Assembly (NCBI RefSeq): GCF_900215355.1
Contig: NZ_OBEA01000001.1
Coordinates: 124,001-188,000 of the forward strand
From: Pseudooceanicola antarcticus
GTDB taxonomy: Bacteria > Pseudomonadota > Alphaproteobacteria > Rhodobacterales > Rhodobacteraceae
DNA: 64,000 nucleotides
Reading direction: 5' to 3'
Program-made: the position numbers and the translations under genes
Notes under the pieces: generated by a model
What the model was told of the DNA's origin: nothing
The model's input: only the letters and a program-made list of their open reading frames with translations
Databases searched by the model: none
Shown: positions 34,764 to 43,530 of the stretch, one piece after another
How positions within the stretch are numbered: position 1 is the stretch's first letter
How the letters are laid out: each line of letters opens with the position of its first letter

Positions 34764-35828
34764 ATGCGTGAAACAGCGCAAGCGGCGGATCTTCTCTCCT
34801 GGTACGACGTGCATGCGCGGCAGATGCCCTGGCGCACCGGTCCGGCCGAGCGCGCCGCGGGGGCGCGTCCGAACCCCTACCACGTCTGGCTGTCCGAGGT
34901 GATGCTTCAGCAGACCACCGTGGCGGCGGTGCGCGAGTACTTCACCCGCTTCACCGCGCTCTGGCCCACGGTCGGCGATCTTGCCGCCGAGGAAGACGCC
35001 CGCGTCATGGGGGAATGGGCGGGTCTTGGCTACTACGCCCGCGCCCGCAACCTGCTGAAATGCGCACGGGTCGTGGTCTCGGACCACGACGGCACCTTCC
35101 CCGACACCCGCGAGGCGCTGCTCAAGCTGCCCGGCATCGGGCCCTATACCGCCGCGGCCATCGCCTCGATCGCCTTCGACCGGCCCGAGGTGGTGGTGGA
35201 TGGCAACGTCGAGCGGGTCATGGCCCGCCTGCACGACGTCCACACCCCCCTGCCTGCCGCCAAGCCAGAGCTGACGGCGTTGGCCGCCACCCTGACGCCC
35301 GAGGACCGGCCCGGAGACTACGCCCAGGCCGTCATGGATCTTGGTGCCACCATCTGCACGCCGCGCAACCCCGCCTGCGGAATCTGCCCCTGGCGCGCGC
35401 CCTGCGCCGCGCGAGCCGCCGGCACCGCGCCGGAGCTGCCGAAGAAGACGCCGAAGAAACCCAAGCCAACCCGCCAGGGCGTGGCCTACCTGGCGCTGCG
35501 CGAGGATGGCGCCTGGCTGCTGGAGACGCGCCCCGACAAGGGGCTGCTTGGCGGCATGCTGGGCTGGCCCGGCTCGGGTTGGGCCGAAGAGGTCCCGCCG
35601 CATGAGCCTCCGCTGGAGGCCGACTGGCGCGATCCGGGCGGCGAGGCGTTGCATACCTTCACCCATTTCCACCTGCGCCTCTCGGTGCGGGTGGCACGGG
35701 TGCCCATGGGGGCCAATCCGCGCGCCGGCGCCTTCCTGCCCGCTGCGACCTTCCGCCCCTCGGATCTGCCGACGGTGATGCGGAAGGCATTTGACCTGGC
35801 ACGTGGCGCCTTCGTAGACATGGAGTGA
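34764..35828 (+). CDS. mutY: A/G-specific adenine glycosylase MutY
   Basis: This 354-residue base-excision repair enzyme removes adenine mispaired with 8-oxoguanine. SEVMLQQTTVAAV near 43-55 carries the catalytic glutamate. LPGIGPYTAAAIASIAF near 121-137 is the helix-hairpin-helix, followed by the catalytic Asp in VVDGNVERV. The 4Fe-4S ligands are CTPRNPACGICPWRAPC near 197-213 (C-x6-C-x2-C-x5-C). The C-terminal Nudix-like domain (from about 235) recognises 8-oxoG. All key residues are intact. Confidence 0.95.
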   Translation: MRETAQAADLLSWYDVHARQMPWRTGPAERAAGARPNPYHVWLSEVMLQQTTVAAVREYFTRFTALWPTVGDLAAEEDARVMGEWAGLGYYARARNLLKCARVVVSDHDGTFPDTREALLKLPGIGPYTAAAIASIAFDRPEVVVDGNVERVMARLHDVHTPLPAAKPELTALAATLTPEDRPGDYAQAVMDLGATICTPRNPACGICPWRAPCAARAAGTAPELPKKTPKKPKPTRQGVAYLALREDGAWLLETRPDKGLLGGMLGWPGSGWAEEVPPHEPPLEADWRDPGGEALHTFTHFHLRLSVRVARVPMGANPRAGAFLPAATFRPSDLPTVMRKAFDLARGAFVDME

Positions 35829-35849
35829 CCAGAGCCGCCGGAGGGGACC

Positions 35850-36986
35850 ATGCAGGACATGTCGCAGATCAGCCAGTTTTCCCGCGCCGCGCCCTTCTGG
35901 CTGTCGCTGCTTATGGTGCCGCTGATCCTGATCGGCGCGACGGTCGGCGGCTGGACCGTGCTGCTGGTGCCGCTCTACGGCTTCGGGCTGTTTTCCGTGC
36001 TCGACAGGTTGCTGGGTCTGAACACCGACAACGCGGATCCCCAGACCGAAGAGTCCGAGCTCTTCTGGTATCGCGCCATCACGATGATCTGGGCGCCGGT
36101 GCAGTTTCTGACGCTCTTCTGGGTGATCTGGTACACCACCCACACCGACACGCTGGGCCTGCTGGAGGTCATCGTGCTGTTCTACGGAGTCGGCACCATG
36201 TGCGGCGCCATCGGCATCGTCTACAGCCACGAGCTGATGCATCAGCGCAATGACCGAGAGCGCTGGCTGGGGGATATCCTGCTGTCGATGGTGCTTTATT
36301 CGCACTTCCGCAGCGAGCATCTGCTGGTCCACCATGTCGCGGTCGGCACGCCGAAGGACGCGGTGACTGCCCGCTACAACGAGAGCTTCCCGCGTTTTTT
36401 CTGGCGCGTGTTGCGCGACTGCCCGCGTTCGGCCTGGAACGCCGAGGTGGCGCGGCTGAAGCGCAAGGACCTGCCCGCCACCGACCTGCGCAACCCCTTC
36501 TGGCGCTACGGCGCGCTTCAGCTCGGCATGCTGCTTCTGGCGCTGATCGTCGGAGGTCTGCCGGGGCTCTTCCTCTTCCTCTACCAGGCCCTCATCGCCG
36601 TCTGGATGCTGGAGCTGACCAATTACGTCGAGCACTACGGGCTGACGCGAAAGTACCTGGGCCAGGGCAAGTTCGAGCATGTGAAGCCGCATCACAGCTG
36701 GAACGCCGCGCATCGGGCGACGAACTGGCTGCTGATCAACCTGCAGCGCCATTCGGATCACCACACCCGGCCCGACCGGCGCTTCCCGCTCTTGCAGACC
36801 TACCACGACGGCGAGGCGCCGCAGCTGCCGCATGGCTACCCGGCGATGACCGTCATGGCGATGATCCCGCCGCTCTGGCGGCGCAAGATGAATCCTCGCG
36901 TGCGCAACTGGCGCAAGATGTACTATCCCGAGATCACCGACTGGGGCCCCTACAAGGCTGGTCGCCACGAGGGGCTGGCCGGCTAA
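35850..36986 (+). CDS. AlkB-like membrane alkane hydroxylase
   Basis: This 378-residue integral-membrane di-iron monooxygenase hydroxylates terminal methyl groups in the alkane hydroxylase family. Four to six hydrophobic segments are visible. The histidine clusters are HELMH near 127-131, HFRSEHLLVHH near 151-161, NYVEHYG near 258-264, and LQRHSDHHTRPDRRF near 299-313, which carries the AlkB HYG/NLQRHSDHH signature. All expected histidines are present. It lies 21 bases after mutY and no rubredoxin or rubredoxin reductase gene is visible nearby. Alkane substrate is therefore family-based inference. Confidence 0.87.
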   Translation: MQDMSQISQFSRAAPFWLSLLMVPLILIGATVGGWTVLLVPLYGFGLFSVLDRLLGLNTDNADPQTEESELFWYRAITMIWAPVQFLTLFWVIWYTTHTDTLGLLEVIVLFYGVGTMCGAIGIVYSHELMHQRNDRERWLGDILLSMVLYSHFRSEHLLVHHVAVGTPKDAVTARYNESFPRFFWRVLRDCPRSAWNAEVARLKRKDLPATDLRNPFWRYGALQLGMLLLALIVGGLPGLFLFLYQALIAVWMLELTNYVEHYGLTRKYLGQGKFEHVKPHHSWNAAHRATNWLLINLQRHSDHHTRPDRRFPLLQTYHDGEAPQLPHGYPAMTVMAMIPPLWRRKMNPRVRNWRKMYYPEITDWGPYKAGRHEGLAG

Positions 36987-37000
36987 AGAAGCTCTGCCCC

Positions 37001-37106
37001 CGTCGCCTGAGAGCGACGAGTGGGAGGGCAAGGGGGTTCTGCCCCCCCGTCGCCGGAGGGCGACAAATAGAAGGGCCCCGTCGCCGGAGGGCGACAAATG
37101 GAAAGG
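37001..37106. repeat. Tandem GTCGCC hairpin repeats downstream of alkB
   Basis: Three units carrying the hairpin GTCGCCxGAGxGCGAC begin at 37001, 37048 and 37079. The last two, GTCGCCGGAGGGCGACAAAT, are almost identical and 31 bases apart. A GGGGGTTCTGCCCCC hairpin lies between the first and second. They abut interspersed repeat copy 3 and look like local amplification of its hairpin module. Confidence 0.7.
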
Positions 37107-37107
37107 T

Positions 37108-37173
37108 AAGGGGGGCTCCGCCCCCCGCCTTCGGCTCCCCCCGCAGTATTTTCAGCCATCGGATAGAGAAAGG
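37108..37173. repeat. Interspersed hairpin repeat, copy 3
   Basis: The order is GGGGGGCTCCGCCCCCC, a short GCCTTCGGC hairpin, CCCCC, then the tail GCAGTATTTTCAGCCATCGG. It lies between the convergent alkB and acyl-CoA dehydrogenase genes and has the same module order as copies 1, 2 and 4. Confidence 0.75.
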
Positions 37174-37272
37174 GACCCGCGCATCTGGCGGGCCCCTGCT
37201 CTTCGGCTTGCCGGACATTGACCGGGGGGGACGTCCTCGCAGGAGGCGGGAGCGGAGCCCCCGCCCTCCGTG

Positions 37273-38334
37273 TCAGGCGGCCATGACGCGGGACAGGTGG
37301 TAATCCGTATCGCCCAGCTGGGCGTCGATCATCACCAGCCGCTTGGCGTAATGCGAGCCGGGGTATTCCCAGGTCATGGCGATGCCGCCGTGCATCTGGA
37401 TCGCCTCTTCGGCCACCAGCCGACCGGCGCGGCCGATCAGGTTCTTGGCCATCGAGGCATAGCGCGCCGCCTCGGGGCCACCCAGCTCTGCCGCCGCCTT
37501 GATGGTGATCGAACGCGCCTGTTCGATCTCGGTCAGCATGTCCACCGCGCGGTGCTGCAGCACCTGGAACTTGCCGATGGCGACGCCGAATTGCTTGCGG
37601 GTGCGCAGGTATTCGACGGTCATCGCCTGCAGCACATCCATGGCGCCGACCGCCTCGGCGCAGAGCGCAACGATGCCGGCGTTGGCCGCATCCGCCAGCG
37701 CTTCGGCGGCATCGGCGAGCAGCAGGGTGCCGGGGGTGTCTTCCAGCACGACCTCTGCCGCGCCGCCGCCGTCCATCATGCCATAGCCGGTGACAGAGGC
37801 CGCATCGGCGGCCACCTGGAAGAGCGCCACCTTGCCGTCGAGCTTCGCCGCCACCAGCAGCTGGTCCGCCACCTGGCCGCCGTAGACGACGCTCTTGCGG
37901 CCCGACAGGGCGTAGCCGTCACCGCTGGCCTTCGCCTGCGTTCCGATGGCGTCCAGCCCGTACCAGGCGTCGATCTCGCCAGTGGCCACGGCGTATTTCT
38001 GCACGCCCGACAAGAGCGCCTCCTGGTCCGCACCCGCCGCCGACAGCAGGCGGGAGGCCATGAGCGCGCCCAGCACCGGCTCGGGGCAGAGGGCACCGCC
38101 CAGGGCCTCGAAGACCACCGAGATGTCGAAACCGGTGCCGCCGAAGCCGCCGGCCTCTTCCGGGGCCAGGGCATAGAGCGCCCCCAGTTCCGACAGGGCC
38201 TCCCAATGGGATTGCGAATGGTAGGGCGCCTCGTAGGCGGCCTTGTTGCGGGCCTCGAAGGGGTACTTTTCGCGCAGGTAGCGGGTCAGGCTGTCCGACA
38301 GCATCTGCCGGTCTTCGGTCAGATCGAAATCCAT
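37273..38334 (-). CDS. Acyl-CoA dehydrogenase, short subunit type
   Basis: This 353-residue acyl-CoA dehydrogenase superfamily protein begins MDFDLTEDRQMLSDSLTRYL. The FAD-proximal AEEAIQMHGGIAMTWEYPGS lies near residues 311-330, matching the short partner in the 13401 operon. A GTG at 38340 overlapping the upstream stop (GTGA) is an alternative start. It is the last of three genes in a beta-oxidation operon and follows an unlike 394-residue dehydrogenase, with which it may form a heteromer. Other members of this subgroup occur in pathways for bulky or branched acids. Confidence 0.87.
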   Translation of the reverse strand: MDFDLTEDRQMLSDSLTRYLREKYPFEARNKAAYEAPYHSQSHWEALSELGALYALAPEEAGGFGGTGFDISVVFEALGGALCPEPVLGALMASRLLSAAGADQEALLSGVQKYAVATGEIDAWYGLDAIGTQAKASGDGYALSGRKSVVYGGQVADQLLVAAKLDGKVALFQVAADAASVTGYGMMDGGGAAEVVLEDTPGTLLLADAAEALADAANAGIVALCAEAVGAMDVLQAMTVEYLRTRKQFGVAIGKFQVLQHRAVDMLTEIEQARSITIKAAAELGGPEAARYASMAKNLIGRAGRLVAEEAIQMHGGIAMTWEYPGSHYAKRLVMIDAQLGDTDYHLSRVMAA

Positions 38335-38336
38335 GG

Positions 38337-39521
38337 TCACAGCTCCAGCATGGTCTTGGTCAGGATGTTCCGCTGGATCTCGTTCGATCCGCCGAAGATC
38401 GAGGTCTTGCGGTTGTTGAAGTAGCGGGCGGCATTATGCGCCGCATCTTCGGGCGCGGGATCGAGGTTGGCCGAGAGCAGGCCGGGGAATGGCGCGGCAG
38501 AGGGGCCGAGCGCCCGGCGGGCGAGGTCCTTCAGCTCCTGCCCGATGACCGTGCCCTTGATCTTGAGGATCGAGGTCTCGGGCCCCGGCGCGCCCTGCTT
38601 CTGGGCCTTGTAGAGCATCCGCAGGTTGGTCAGCTTCATCGCCTCGAGGTCGATTTCCACCTGCGCCACGCGGGCGGCAAAGAGCGGGTCCTCGATCAGC
38701 GGACGGCCATTGCGCATCACCTTGCGGGCCAGCGCCTTGACCTCTTCCAGCGACTGCATCGAGAAGCCGACCCCGGCGATATTGGTGCGCTCGTGGGTCA
38801 GCAGGAACTTGGCGATGGTCCAGCCCTGGTTCTCTTCGCCGACGAGGTTCTCGGCCGGAACGCGGACATCGGTGAAGAAGACCTCGTTCACCTCGTGGCC
38901 GCCTTCGATCAGCTTGATCGGGCGCATCTCGATGCCGGGGGTATCGAGATCGACGAGGATGAAGCTGATGCCCTTCTGCTGCTTAACATCCGGGTCGGTA
39001 CGGACCAGGCAGAAGATCTTGTTGGCGTGCTGGCCAAGCGTGGTCCAGGTCTTCTGACCGTTGATCACGTAGTCGTCGCCATCGCGCACGGCGCGGGTCT
39101 TGAGGCTGGCAAGGTCGGAGCCGGCGCCGGGCTCGGAGTAACCCTGGCACCACCAGTCCTCTCCCGAGAGGATACGCGGCAGGTAGTAGTCCTGCTGCGC
39201 CTTGCTGCCGAACTGCTGCAGCACCGGGCCCAGCATGGCCAGGCCGAAGGGCACGATGCGCGGCGCATAGGCGCGACAGGCTTCCTCTTCGAAGATATGC
39301 CGCTGCACCGGCGACCAGCCGGGGCCGCCGAACTCTTCGGGCCAGGTGGTTGCCAGCCAGCCCTTGTCATTCAGCAGCGCATGGTAGCGGTCCATGATGT
39401 CTTTGGTCAGCTCGCCGCCAGCACGGACGGCATCGGACATCTCCTTGGGCAGGTTCTCGGCGAAGAAGGCGCGGACCTCCTCGCGGAAGGCCTGCTCTTC
39501 AGGCGTGAAACTCAGATCCAT
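38337..39521 (-). CDS. Acyl-CoA dehydrogenase, large subunit type
   Basis: This 394-residue FAD-dependent acyl-CoA dehydrogenase has WCQGYSEPGAGSDLASLKTRA near 133-153 and the C-terminal NRKTSIFGGSNEIQRNI near 370-386. The position of the MCAD catalytic glutamate is glycine, as in the FadE-type large subunits that use another base. It lies three bases after the FadB/FadJ-type gene stop and just before the short dehydrogenase. Likely role: the first oxidation step for the acyl-CoA whose later steps are done by the upstream multifunctional protein. Confidence 0.9.
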   Translation of the reverse strand: MDLSFTPEEQAFREEVRAFFAENLPKEMSDAVRAGGELTKDIMDRYHALLNDKGWLATTWPEEFGGPGWSPVQRHIFEEEACRAYAPRIVPFGLAMLGPVLQQFGSKAQQDYYLPRILSGEDWWCQGYSEPGAGSDLASLKTRAVRDGDDYVINGQKTWTTLGQHANKIFCLVRTDPDVKQQKGISFILVDLDTPGIEMRPIKLIEGGHEVNEVFFTDVRVPAENLVGEENQGWTIAKFLLTHERTNIAGVGFSMQSLEEVKALARKVMRNGRPLIEDPLFAARVAQVEIDLEAMKLTNLRMLYKAQKQGAPGPETSILKIKGTVIGQELKDLARRALGPSAAPFPGLLSANLDPAPEDAAHNAARYFNNRKTSIFGGSNEIQRNILTKTMLEL

Positions 39522-39524
39522 GTC

Positions 39525-41618
39525 TTACCCCTTGTTCAAATCGGCGAAGCTGGTGCCATCGGCGGCCATACGGTGCAGGATGTCAGGCACCTGCCAGTAA
39601 TGCGGGTCTTCCTCGGCGTAGCGCTCGATGCGGGCCACCAGCTCTGCGGCGCCGAGCGTATCGGCGTAGTGCAGCGGGCCGCCGCGGAAGCGCGGGAAGC
39701 CGTAGCCGAAGAGGAAGACCATATCGACGTCGAGCGGCCGCTTGGCGGTGCCGTCCTCGACCACGCGCGCGGCCTCCGAGATCATCGCGGTCATGTAGCG
39801 CTCGACGATCTCGTCATCGGTGAAGCTCTTCGGCGTGATGCCCTGCTCGGCGCGCACCTCGTCGATGATCGTGGCGACCTCGGGGTTGGGCACCGGAGCG
39901 CCCCCCTCGTAGAGGTAGTACCCCTTGCCCGTCTTGCGCCCGAACCAGCCGTTTTCGCAGATGCGATCAGGGATCTGGCCAGCGTATCGCTCGGCGGGGT
40001 CGCGGGTCGCGGCCTTGCGCTTGCGGGTCATCCAGCCGATGTCGAGACCAGCCAGGTCGCCCACCTTGTGCGGGCCCATGGCGAAGCCGAAGCCCTCAAG
40101 CGCCGCGTCCACCTGCGCAGGGCTTGCGCCATCCAGCACCAGATAGCCGGAACACAGCGCGTAATGCGCCAGGATGCGGTTGCCGATGAAGCCGTCACAG
40201 ACCTGTGCCAGCACGCCGACCTTGCGCAGACGCTTGGCCAGGGCAAAGCCCGTGGCCAGCACATCCGGCGCCGTCTGCTTGCCCTGCACGATCTCGAGCA
40301 GGCGCATCACATGGGCGGGAGAGAAGAAATGCAGCCCCAGCACGTCGCCGGGCCGGGAGGTGCTCTCGGCGATCTCGTTCACATCCAGGTAGGAAGTATT
40401 GGAGGCCAGCACCGCGTCCGGCTTGCAGATCGCATCCAGCTTGCCGAAGATCTCGCGCTTGACGCCCATGTCCTCGAAGACCGCCTCGATCACCAGGTCG
40501 ACATCGGCCAGCGCATCGAGCTCGAGCGCCGGGCTCAGCGAGGCCAGCGCGGCCTCCTTCTTCGCTTCGCTCATCTTGCCGCGCGACACGGCGCCTTCGA
40601 GGTTCTTGGTGATCGTGGCCACGCCGCGATCCAGCCCCTCCTGCGCCACTTCGACCAAGGTCACCGGCAGACCGGCCAGCAGGCAGGCAGTGGCGATGCC
40701 CGAGCCCATGGTACCGCCGCCGATCACGCCGACGGACTGGATATCGCGCGTCTCGCCCTTGGCTTCGGGGATGTTCGACACCGCGCGCTCGCCGAAGAAG
40801 GCATGGATGAGACCGGCGCGCTGCGGGGTCTCCATGCAGTCAAGGAAGCACTGGCGTTCGACCTTCAGGCCCTCGGCAATGGGCTGATCGGCCGCCGCGA
40901 TGGCGTCGATGCACTTCAGCGGATTGACCAGGTGCGGGGACTTTTTCTGCGTCGCAGCGCGAATTCCGTCCAGGGCCGTATGGTCAATCTCGATGGAGAT
41001 CTCTGAGGTGCGGCGCGTGGGCAGGGTGCCCGCAACGACCTCCTGCGCCATCGACAGCGCCACGTCACGGGGGTTGCCTTCGACCACCCGGTCGATGGCG
41101 CCTGCGGCCTGGGCCTCCTCGACCGAGACCTGCCGGCCCGAGAGGGACATGTCGAGCGCGAAGTCCACGCCCGCCAGACGCGGGAGGCGCTGCGTGCCAC
41201 CGGCACCGGGCAGCAGGCCGATCAGCACTTCGGGCAGGCCGACCTTCGATCCGGCAATCGCCACGCGGGCATGGGCCGCTAGGCCCAGCTCGAAGCCGCC
41301 GCCTAGGGCTGTGCCATGCATCACGGCGACCACCGGGATCTCGGAGGCTTCGAGGATATTGTAGACCTCGGGCAGCACCGGCTCTTTCGAGGGCTTGCCG
41401 AATTCACGGATATCCGCACCCGCCATGAAGGTCCGCCCGGCGCACCAGATGGCGATCGCCTTGACGCCTGCCTCTGCGTTCAGCGCCTCGATGGCCCCGA
41501 CCAGCCCGACACGCACCGCGTGACCGCTGGCATTCACCGGCGGATTGTCGATGCAAACCAGCGCCACATCGCCCACGACCTCGGTCGTGACGACCTCTCC
41601 CACAACACCATCCGGCAT
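39525..41618 (-). CDS. 3-hydroxyacyl-CoA dehydrogenase/enoyl-CoA hydratase (FadB/FadJ-type)
   Basis: This 697-residue bifunctional beta-oxidation protein has an N-terminal enoyl-CoA hydratase/isomerase domain (about 1-190), with the oxyanion segment GTALGGGFELGLAAHARVA near 94-112 and LPEVLIGLLPGAGGTQRLPR near 120-139. It is followed by the NAD domain with VIGGGTMGSGIATACLLAG near 300-318 and two C-terminal helical domains (SGYLVLDGASPAQVDAALE near 500). It hydrates enoyl-CoA and oxidises the (S)-3-hydroxyacyl-CoA. The ATG at 41618 follows GGGGAGGGCTCC. It heads the operon, driven by the promoter at 41665-41693. Confidence 0.93.
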   Translation of the reverse strand: MPDGVVGEVVTTEVVGDVALVCIDNPPVNASGHAVRVGLVGAIEALNAEAGVKAIAIWCAGRTFMAGADIREFGKPSKEPVLPEVYNILEASEIPVVAVMHGTALGGGFELGLAAHARVAIAGSKVGLPEVLIGLLPGAGGTQRLPRLAGVDFALDMSLSGRQVSVEEAQAAGAIDRVVEGNPRDVALSMAQEVVAGTLPTRRTSEISIEIDHTALDGIRAATQKKSPHLVNPLKCIDAIAAADQPIAEGLKVERQCFLDCMETPQRAGLIHAFFGERAVSNIPEAKGETRDIQSVGVIGGGTMGSGIATACLLAGLPVTLVEVAQEGLDRGVATITKNLEGAVSRGKMSEAKKEAALASLSPALELDALADVDLVIEAVFEDMGVKREIFGKLDAICKPDAVLASNTSYLDVNEIAESTSRPGDVLGLHFFSPAHVMRLLEIVQGKQTAPDVLATGFALAKRLRKVGVLAQVCDGFIGNRILAHYALCSGYLVLDGASPAQVDAALEGFGFAMGPHKVGDLAGLDIGWMTRKRKAATRDPAERYAGQIPDRICENGWFGRKTGKGYYLYEGGAPVPNPEVATIIDEVRAEQGITPKSFTDDEIVERYMTAMISEAARVVEDGTAKRPLDVDMVFLFGYGFPRFRGGPLHYADTLGAAELVARIERYAEEDPHYWQVPDILHRMAADGTSFADLNKG

Positions 41619-41664
41619 GGAGCCCTCCCCTTTGTTCGGCGCAACGGCGCCTCCTCCGGGCCCG

Positions 41665-41693
41665 ACGTTAGGCGCTCCGGAGGGGAGGGTCAA
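41665..41693 (-). promoter_or_regulatory. Sigma-70 promoter of fadJ-type operon
   Basis: On the minus strand TTGACC (41688-41693) and TAACGT (41665-41670) are separated by exactly 17 bases, 47 bases upstream of the start codon. The palindrome at 41710-41724 lies directly upstream. Confidence 0.7.
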
Positions 41694-41709
41694 GTTTTGC
41701 AGAATTTGT

Positions 41710-41724
41710 TTTCGCTATGCGAAA
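41710..41724. promoter_or_regulatory. Perfect palindrome upstream of fadJ-type operon
   Basis: TTTCGCTATGCGAAA is a perfect 6-3-6 inverted repeat placed 17 bases upstream of the -35. A second element, ATTCTGCAA on the minus strand, lies between it and the -35; that same string occurs in the livK/acyl-CoA dehydrogenase divergent region at 13362-13370. Confidence 0.65.
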
Positions 41725-41729
41725 CCGGC

Positions 41730-43430
41730 TCAGGAGATGATTTCAAACTTCGTGACGTCGACCATGCCCCGGTCGGTGATCTTCAGCGCCGGAATCACCG
41801 GCAGGGCGAGGAAGGCGAGCTGCAGGAAGGGCTCTTCCAGCGTCACGCCCAGCCCCTTGGCGGCGGCGCGCAGATCGACGAGCGAATCGCGCACCACCTC
41901 GAAGGGCTCAAGACTCATCAGGCCCGCGACAGGCAGGGCCAGCTCTGCCAGCACGCGGCCGCCCTCGACCACGACGAAGCCGCCTTCGATCTCGCCCAGC
42001 CGGGTCGCGGCGAGGGCCATGTCGTCGTAATCCGCGCCGACGCAGGCGATGTTGTGGTGGTCGTGGCAGACGGTCGAGGCAATGGCGCCGCGTTCCAGCC
42101 CGAAGCCCTTCACGAAACCGGTGGCGATATTGCCGTTCTTGCCGTGCCGTTCGACCACGGCGATCTTCACCAGATCGCGCGCGGGGTCGGGGCGCTTGTC
42201 GCCGCTCTCGATGGGAATCACCTCGTGCAGATGCTGGGTGATTATCTTGCCTTCCATGATGCCGATCACGTCGGTTTCTTCGCGGTTGGCAGAGCTGCGG
42301 AAGCTGGCCCCCGTGACCACCGGCGCCTTGACCGAGTTGCGGCCCACCGGGTCGATCACTTCACGCGCGGCGAAGGCCGCGTCCCCGACGACGACACCGC
42401 CGGCCAGAACCATTTCGGCCTCGCACTTCGCCGGATCGTCGATCACCACGATATCCGCGCGCTTGCCCGGCGCGACCTGGCCGCGATCCTTCAGCCCGAA
42501 AGCCTCGGCGGCAGACAGGGATGCCGCGCGGTAGACCGCCAGCGGCGAGCAGCCCATGCGGATCAGCTCCCGGATCATGAAGTCCAGGTGCCCGTGTTCG
42601 CCGATATCCAGCGGGTTCCGGTCGTCGGTGCACAGGCACATGTAGGCCGAGGTGATGTCGTTGAGCAGCGGTTGCAGCGCAACCATGTCCTTGGAGACCG
42701 AGCCCTCGCGGATCAGCACCCGCATCCCCTTCTGCAGCTTCTCGCGCGCCTCTTCGGCGGTGGTCGCCTCGTGTTCGGTGCGGATACCGGCAGAGACATA
42801 GGCGTTCAGGTCGCGGCCAAGCAGCTGCGGGCAATGGCCGTCGATATGGCCGCCACGGAACAGCTCGAGTTTCTCGAGGCAACCGGGGTCGCGGAAGATC
42901 ACGCCGGGGTAGTTCATGAACTCGGCCAGCCCCGTCACCTGCGGGTGGTCGCGCAGGGGCGCGAGGTCGGCGGCCCCGATCTCGGCGCCGGCGGTCTCCA
43001 TGTGGCTGGAGGGGACGCAGGACGAGAGGTTCACCCGGATATCCATCAGGGTGCGGCTGGCGCAGGCCAGGAAATACTCGATCCCCGGCACGCCGATGAC
43101 ATTGGCGATCTCGTGGGGGTCACAGATGGCGGTGGTGACACCGCGCGGGCCCACGCAGCGGTCGAACTCGTAGGGGGTCACCATCGAGCTCTCGATATGC
43201 AGGTGGGTGTCGATGAACCCCGGCACCAGCAGCTTGCCGGTGACGTCGATGACCTGCGCGCCCTCGTAGTCGGCACCGATGCCGACGATCCACTTGCCGC
43301 GAATGGCCACGTCGCCGGGGATCTCGATCCCGGTCACCATGTCCCAGACGCGACCGCCGCGCAGGACGATGTCGGCGGGGGCATCGCCACGGCCGGCGGC
43401 AATCAGATCGGACAGGCTGGGCTGGGTCAT
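41730..43430 (-). CDS. ade: Adenine deaminase
   Basis: This 566-residue metal-dependent amidohydrolase converts adenine to hypoxanthine in purine salvage. The N-terminal small domain leads into the metal motif [16 protein letters not shown] with H76 and H78. [18 protein letters not shown] near 195-212 and [19 protein letters not shown] near 267 carry further ligands and substrate contacts. The C-terminal Ade-type domain is complete. The length matches the Bacillus/alphaproteobacterial Ade family. The start lies 100 bases from the divergent FAH gene. Confidence 0.93.
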   Translation of the reverse strand: MTQPSLSDLIAAGRGDAPADIVLRGGRVWDMVTGIEIPGDVAIRGKWIVGIGADYEGAQVIDVTGKLLVPGFIDTHLHIESSMVTPYEFDRCVGPRGVTTAICDPHEIANVIGVPGIEYFLACASRTLMDIRVNLSSCVPSSHMETAGAEIGAADLAPLRDHPQVTGLAEFMNYPGVIFRDPGCLEKLELFRGGHIDGHCPQLLGRDLNAYVSAGIRTEHEATTAEEAREKLQKGMRVLIREGSVSKDMVALQPLLNDITSAYMCLCTDDRNPLDIGEHGHLDFMIRELIRMGCSPLAVYRAASLSAAEAFGLKDRGQVAPGKRADIVVIDDPAKCEAEMVLAGGVVVGDAAFAAREVIDPVGRNSVKAPVVTGASFRSSANREETDVIGIMEGKIITQHLHEVIPIESGDKRPDPARDLVKIAVVERHGKNGNIATGFVKGFGLERGAIASTVCHDHHNIACVGADYDDMALAATRLGEIEGGFVVVEGGRVLAELALPVAGLMSLEPFEVVRDSLVDLRAAAKGLGVTLEEPFLQLAFLALPVIPALKITDRGMVDVTKFEIIS

Positions 43431-43476
43431 CGGGCACCTCCTTGGCTTTGGCTCAGAAGGCCCGATCGCCCGCCGC

Positions 43477-43505
43477 TTGTCCAGCCGCAGCGCCCCGGCT
43501 AGGGT
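43477..43505 (+). promoter_or_regulatory. Candidate promoter of FAH-family gene
   Basis: TTGTCC (43477-43482) and TAGGGT (43500-43505) are 17 bases apart and end 25 bases before the ATG at 43531. Confidence 0.5.
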
Positions 43506-43530
43506 CCGCCGGAACCAACTGGAGGACCCG

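Noticed and set aside
37001-37106. Possible CRISPR array in the GTCGCC repeats
   Set aside because: There are only three unequal units, no spacers of constant length and no cas genes.
38436-41006. 856-codon open frame antisense to the fadJ-type and acyl-CoA dehydrogenase genes
   Set aside because: It is a GC-rich shadow with histidine/arginine/glycine-biased composition and no motifs; the opposite strand carries complete, well-conserved genes.
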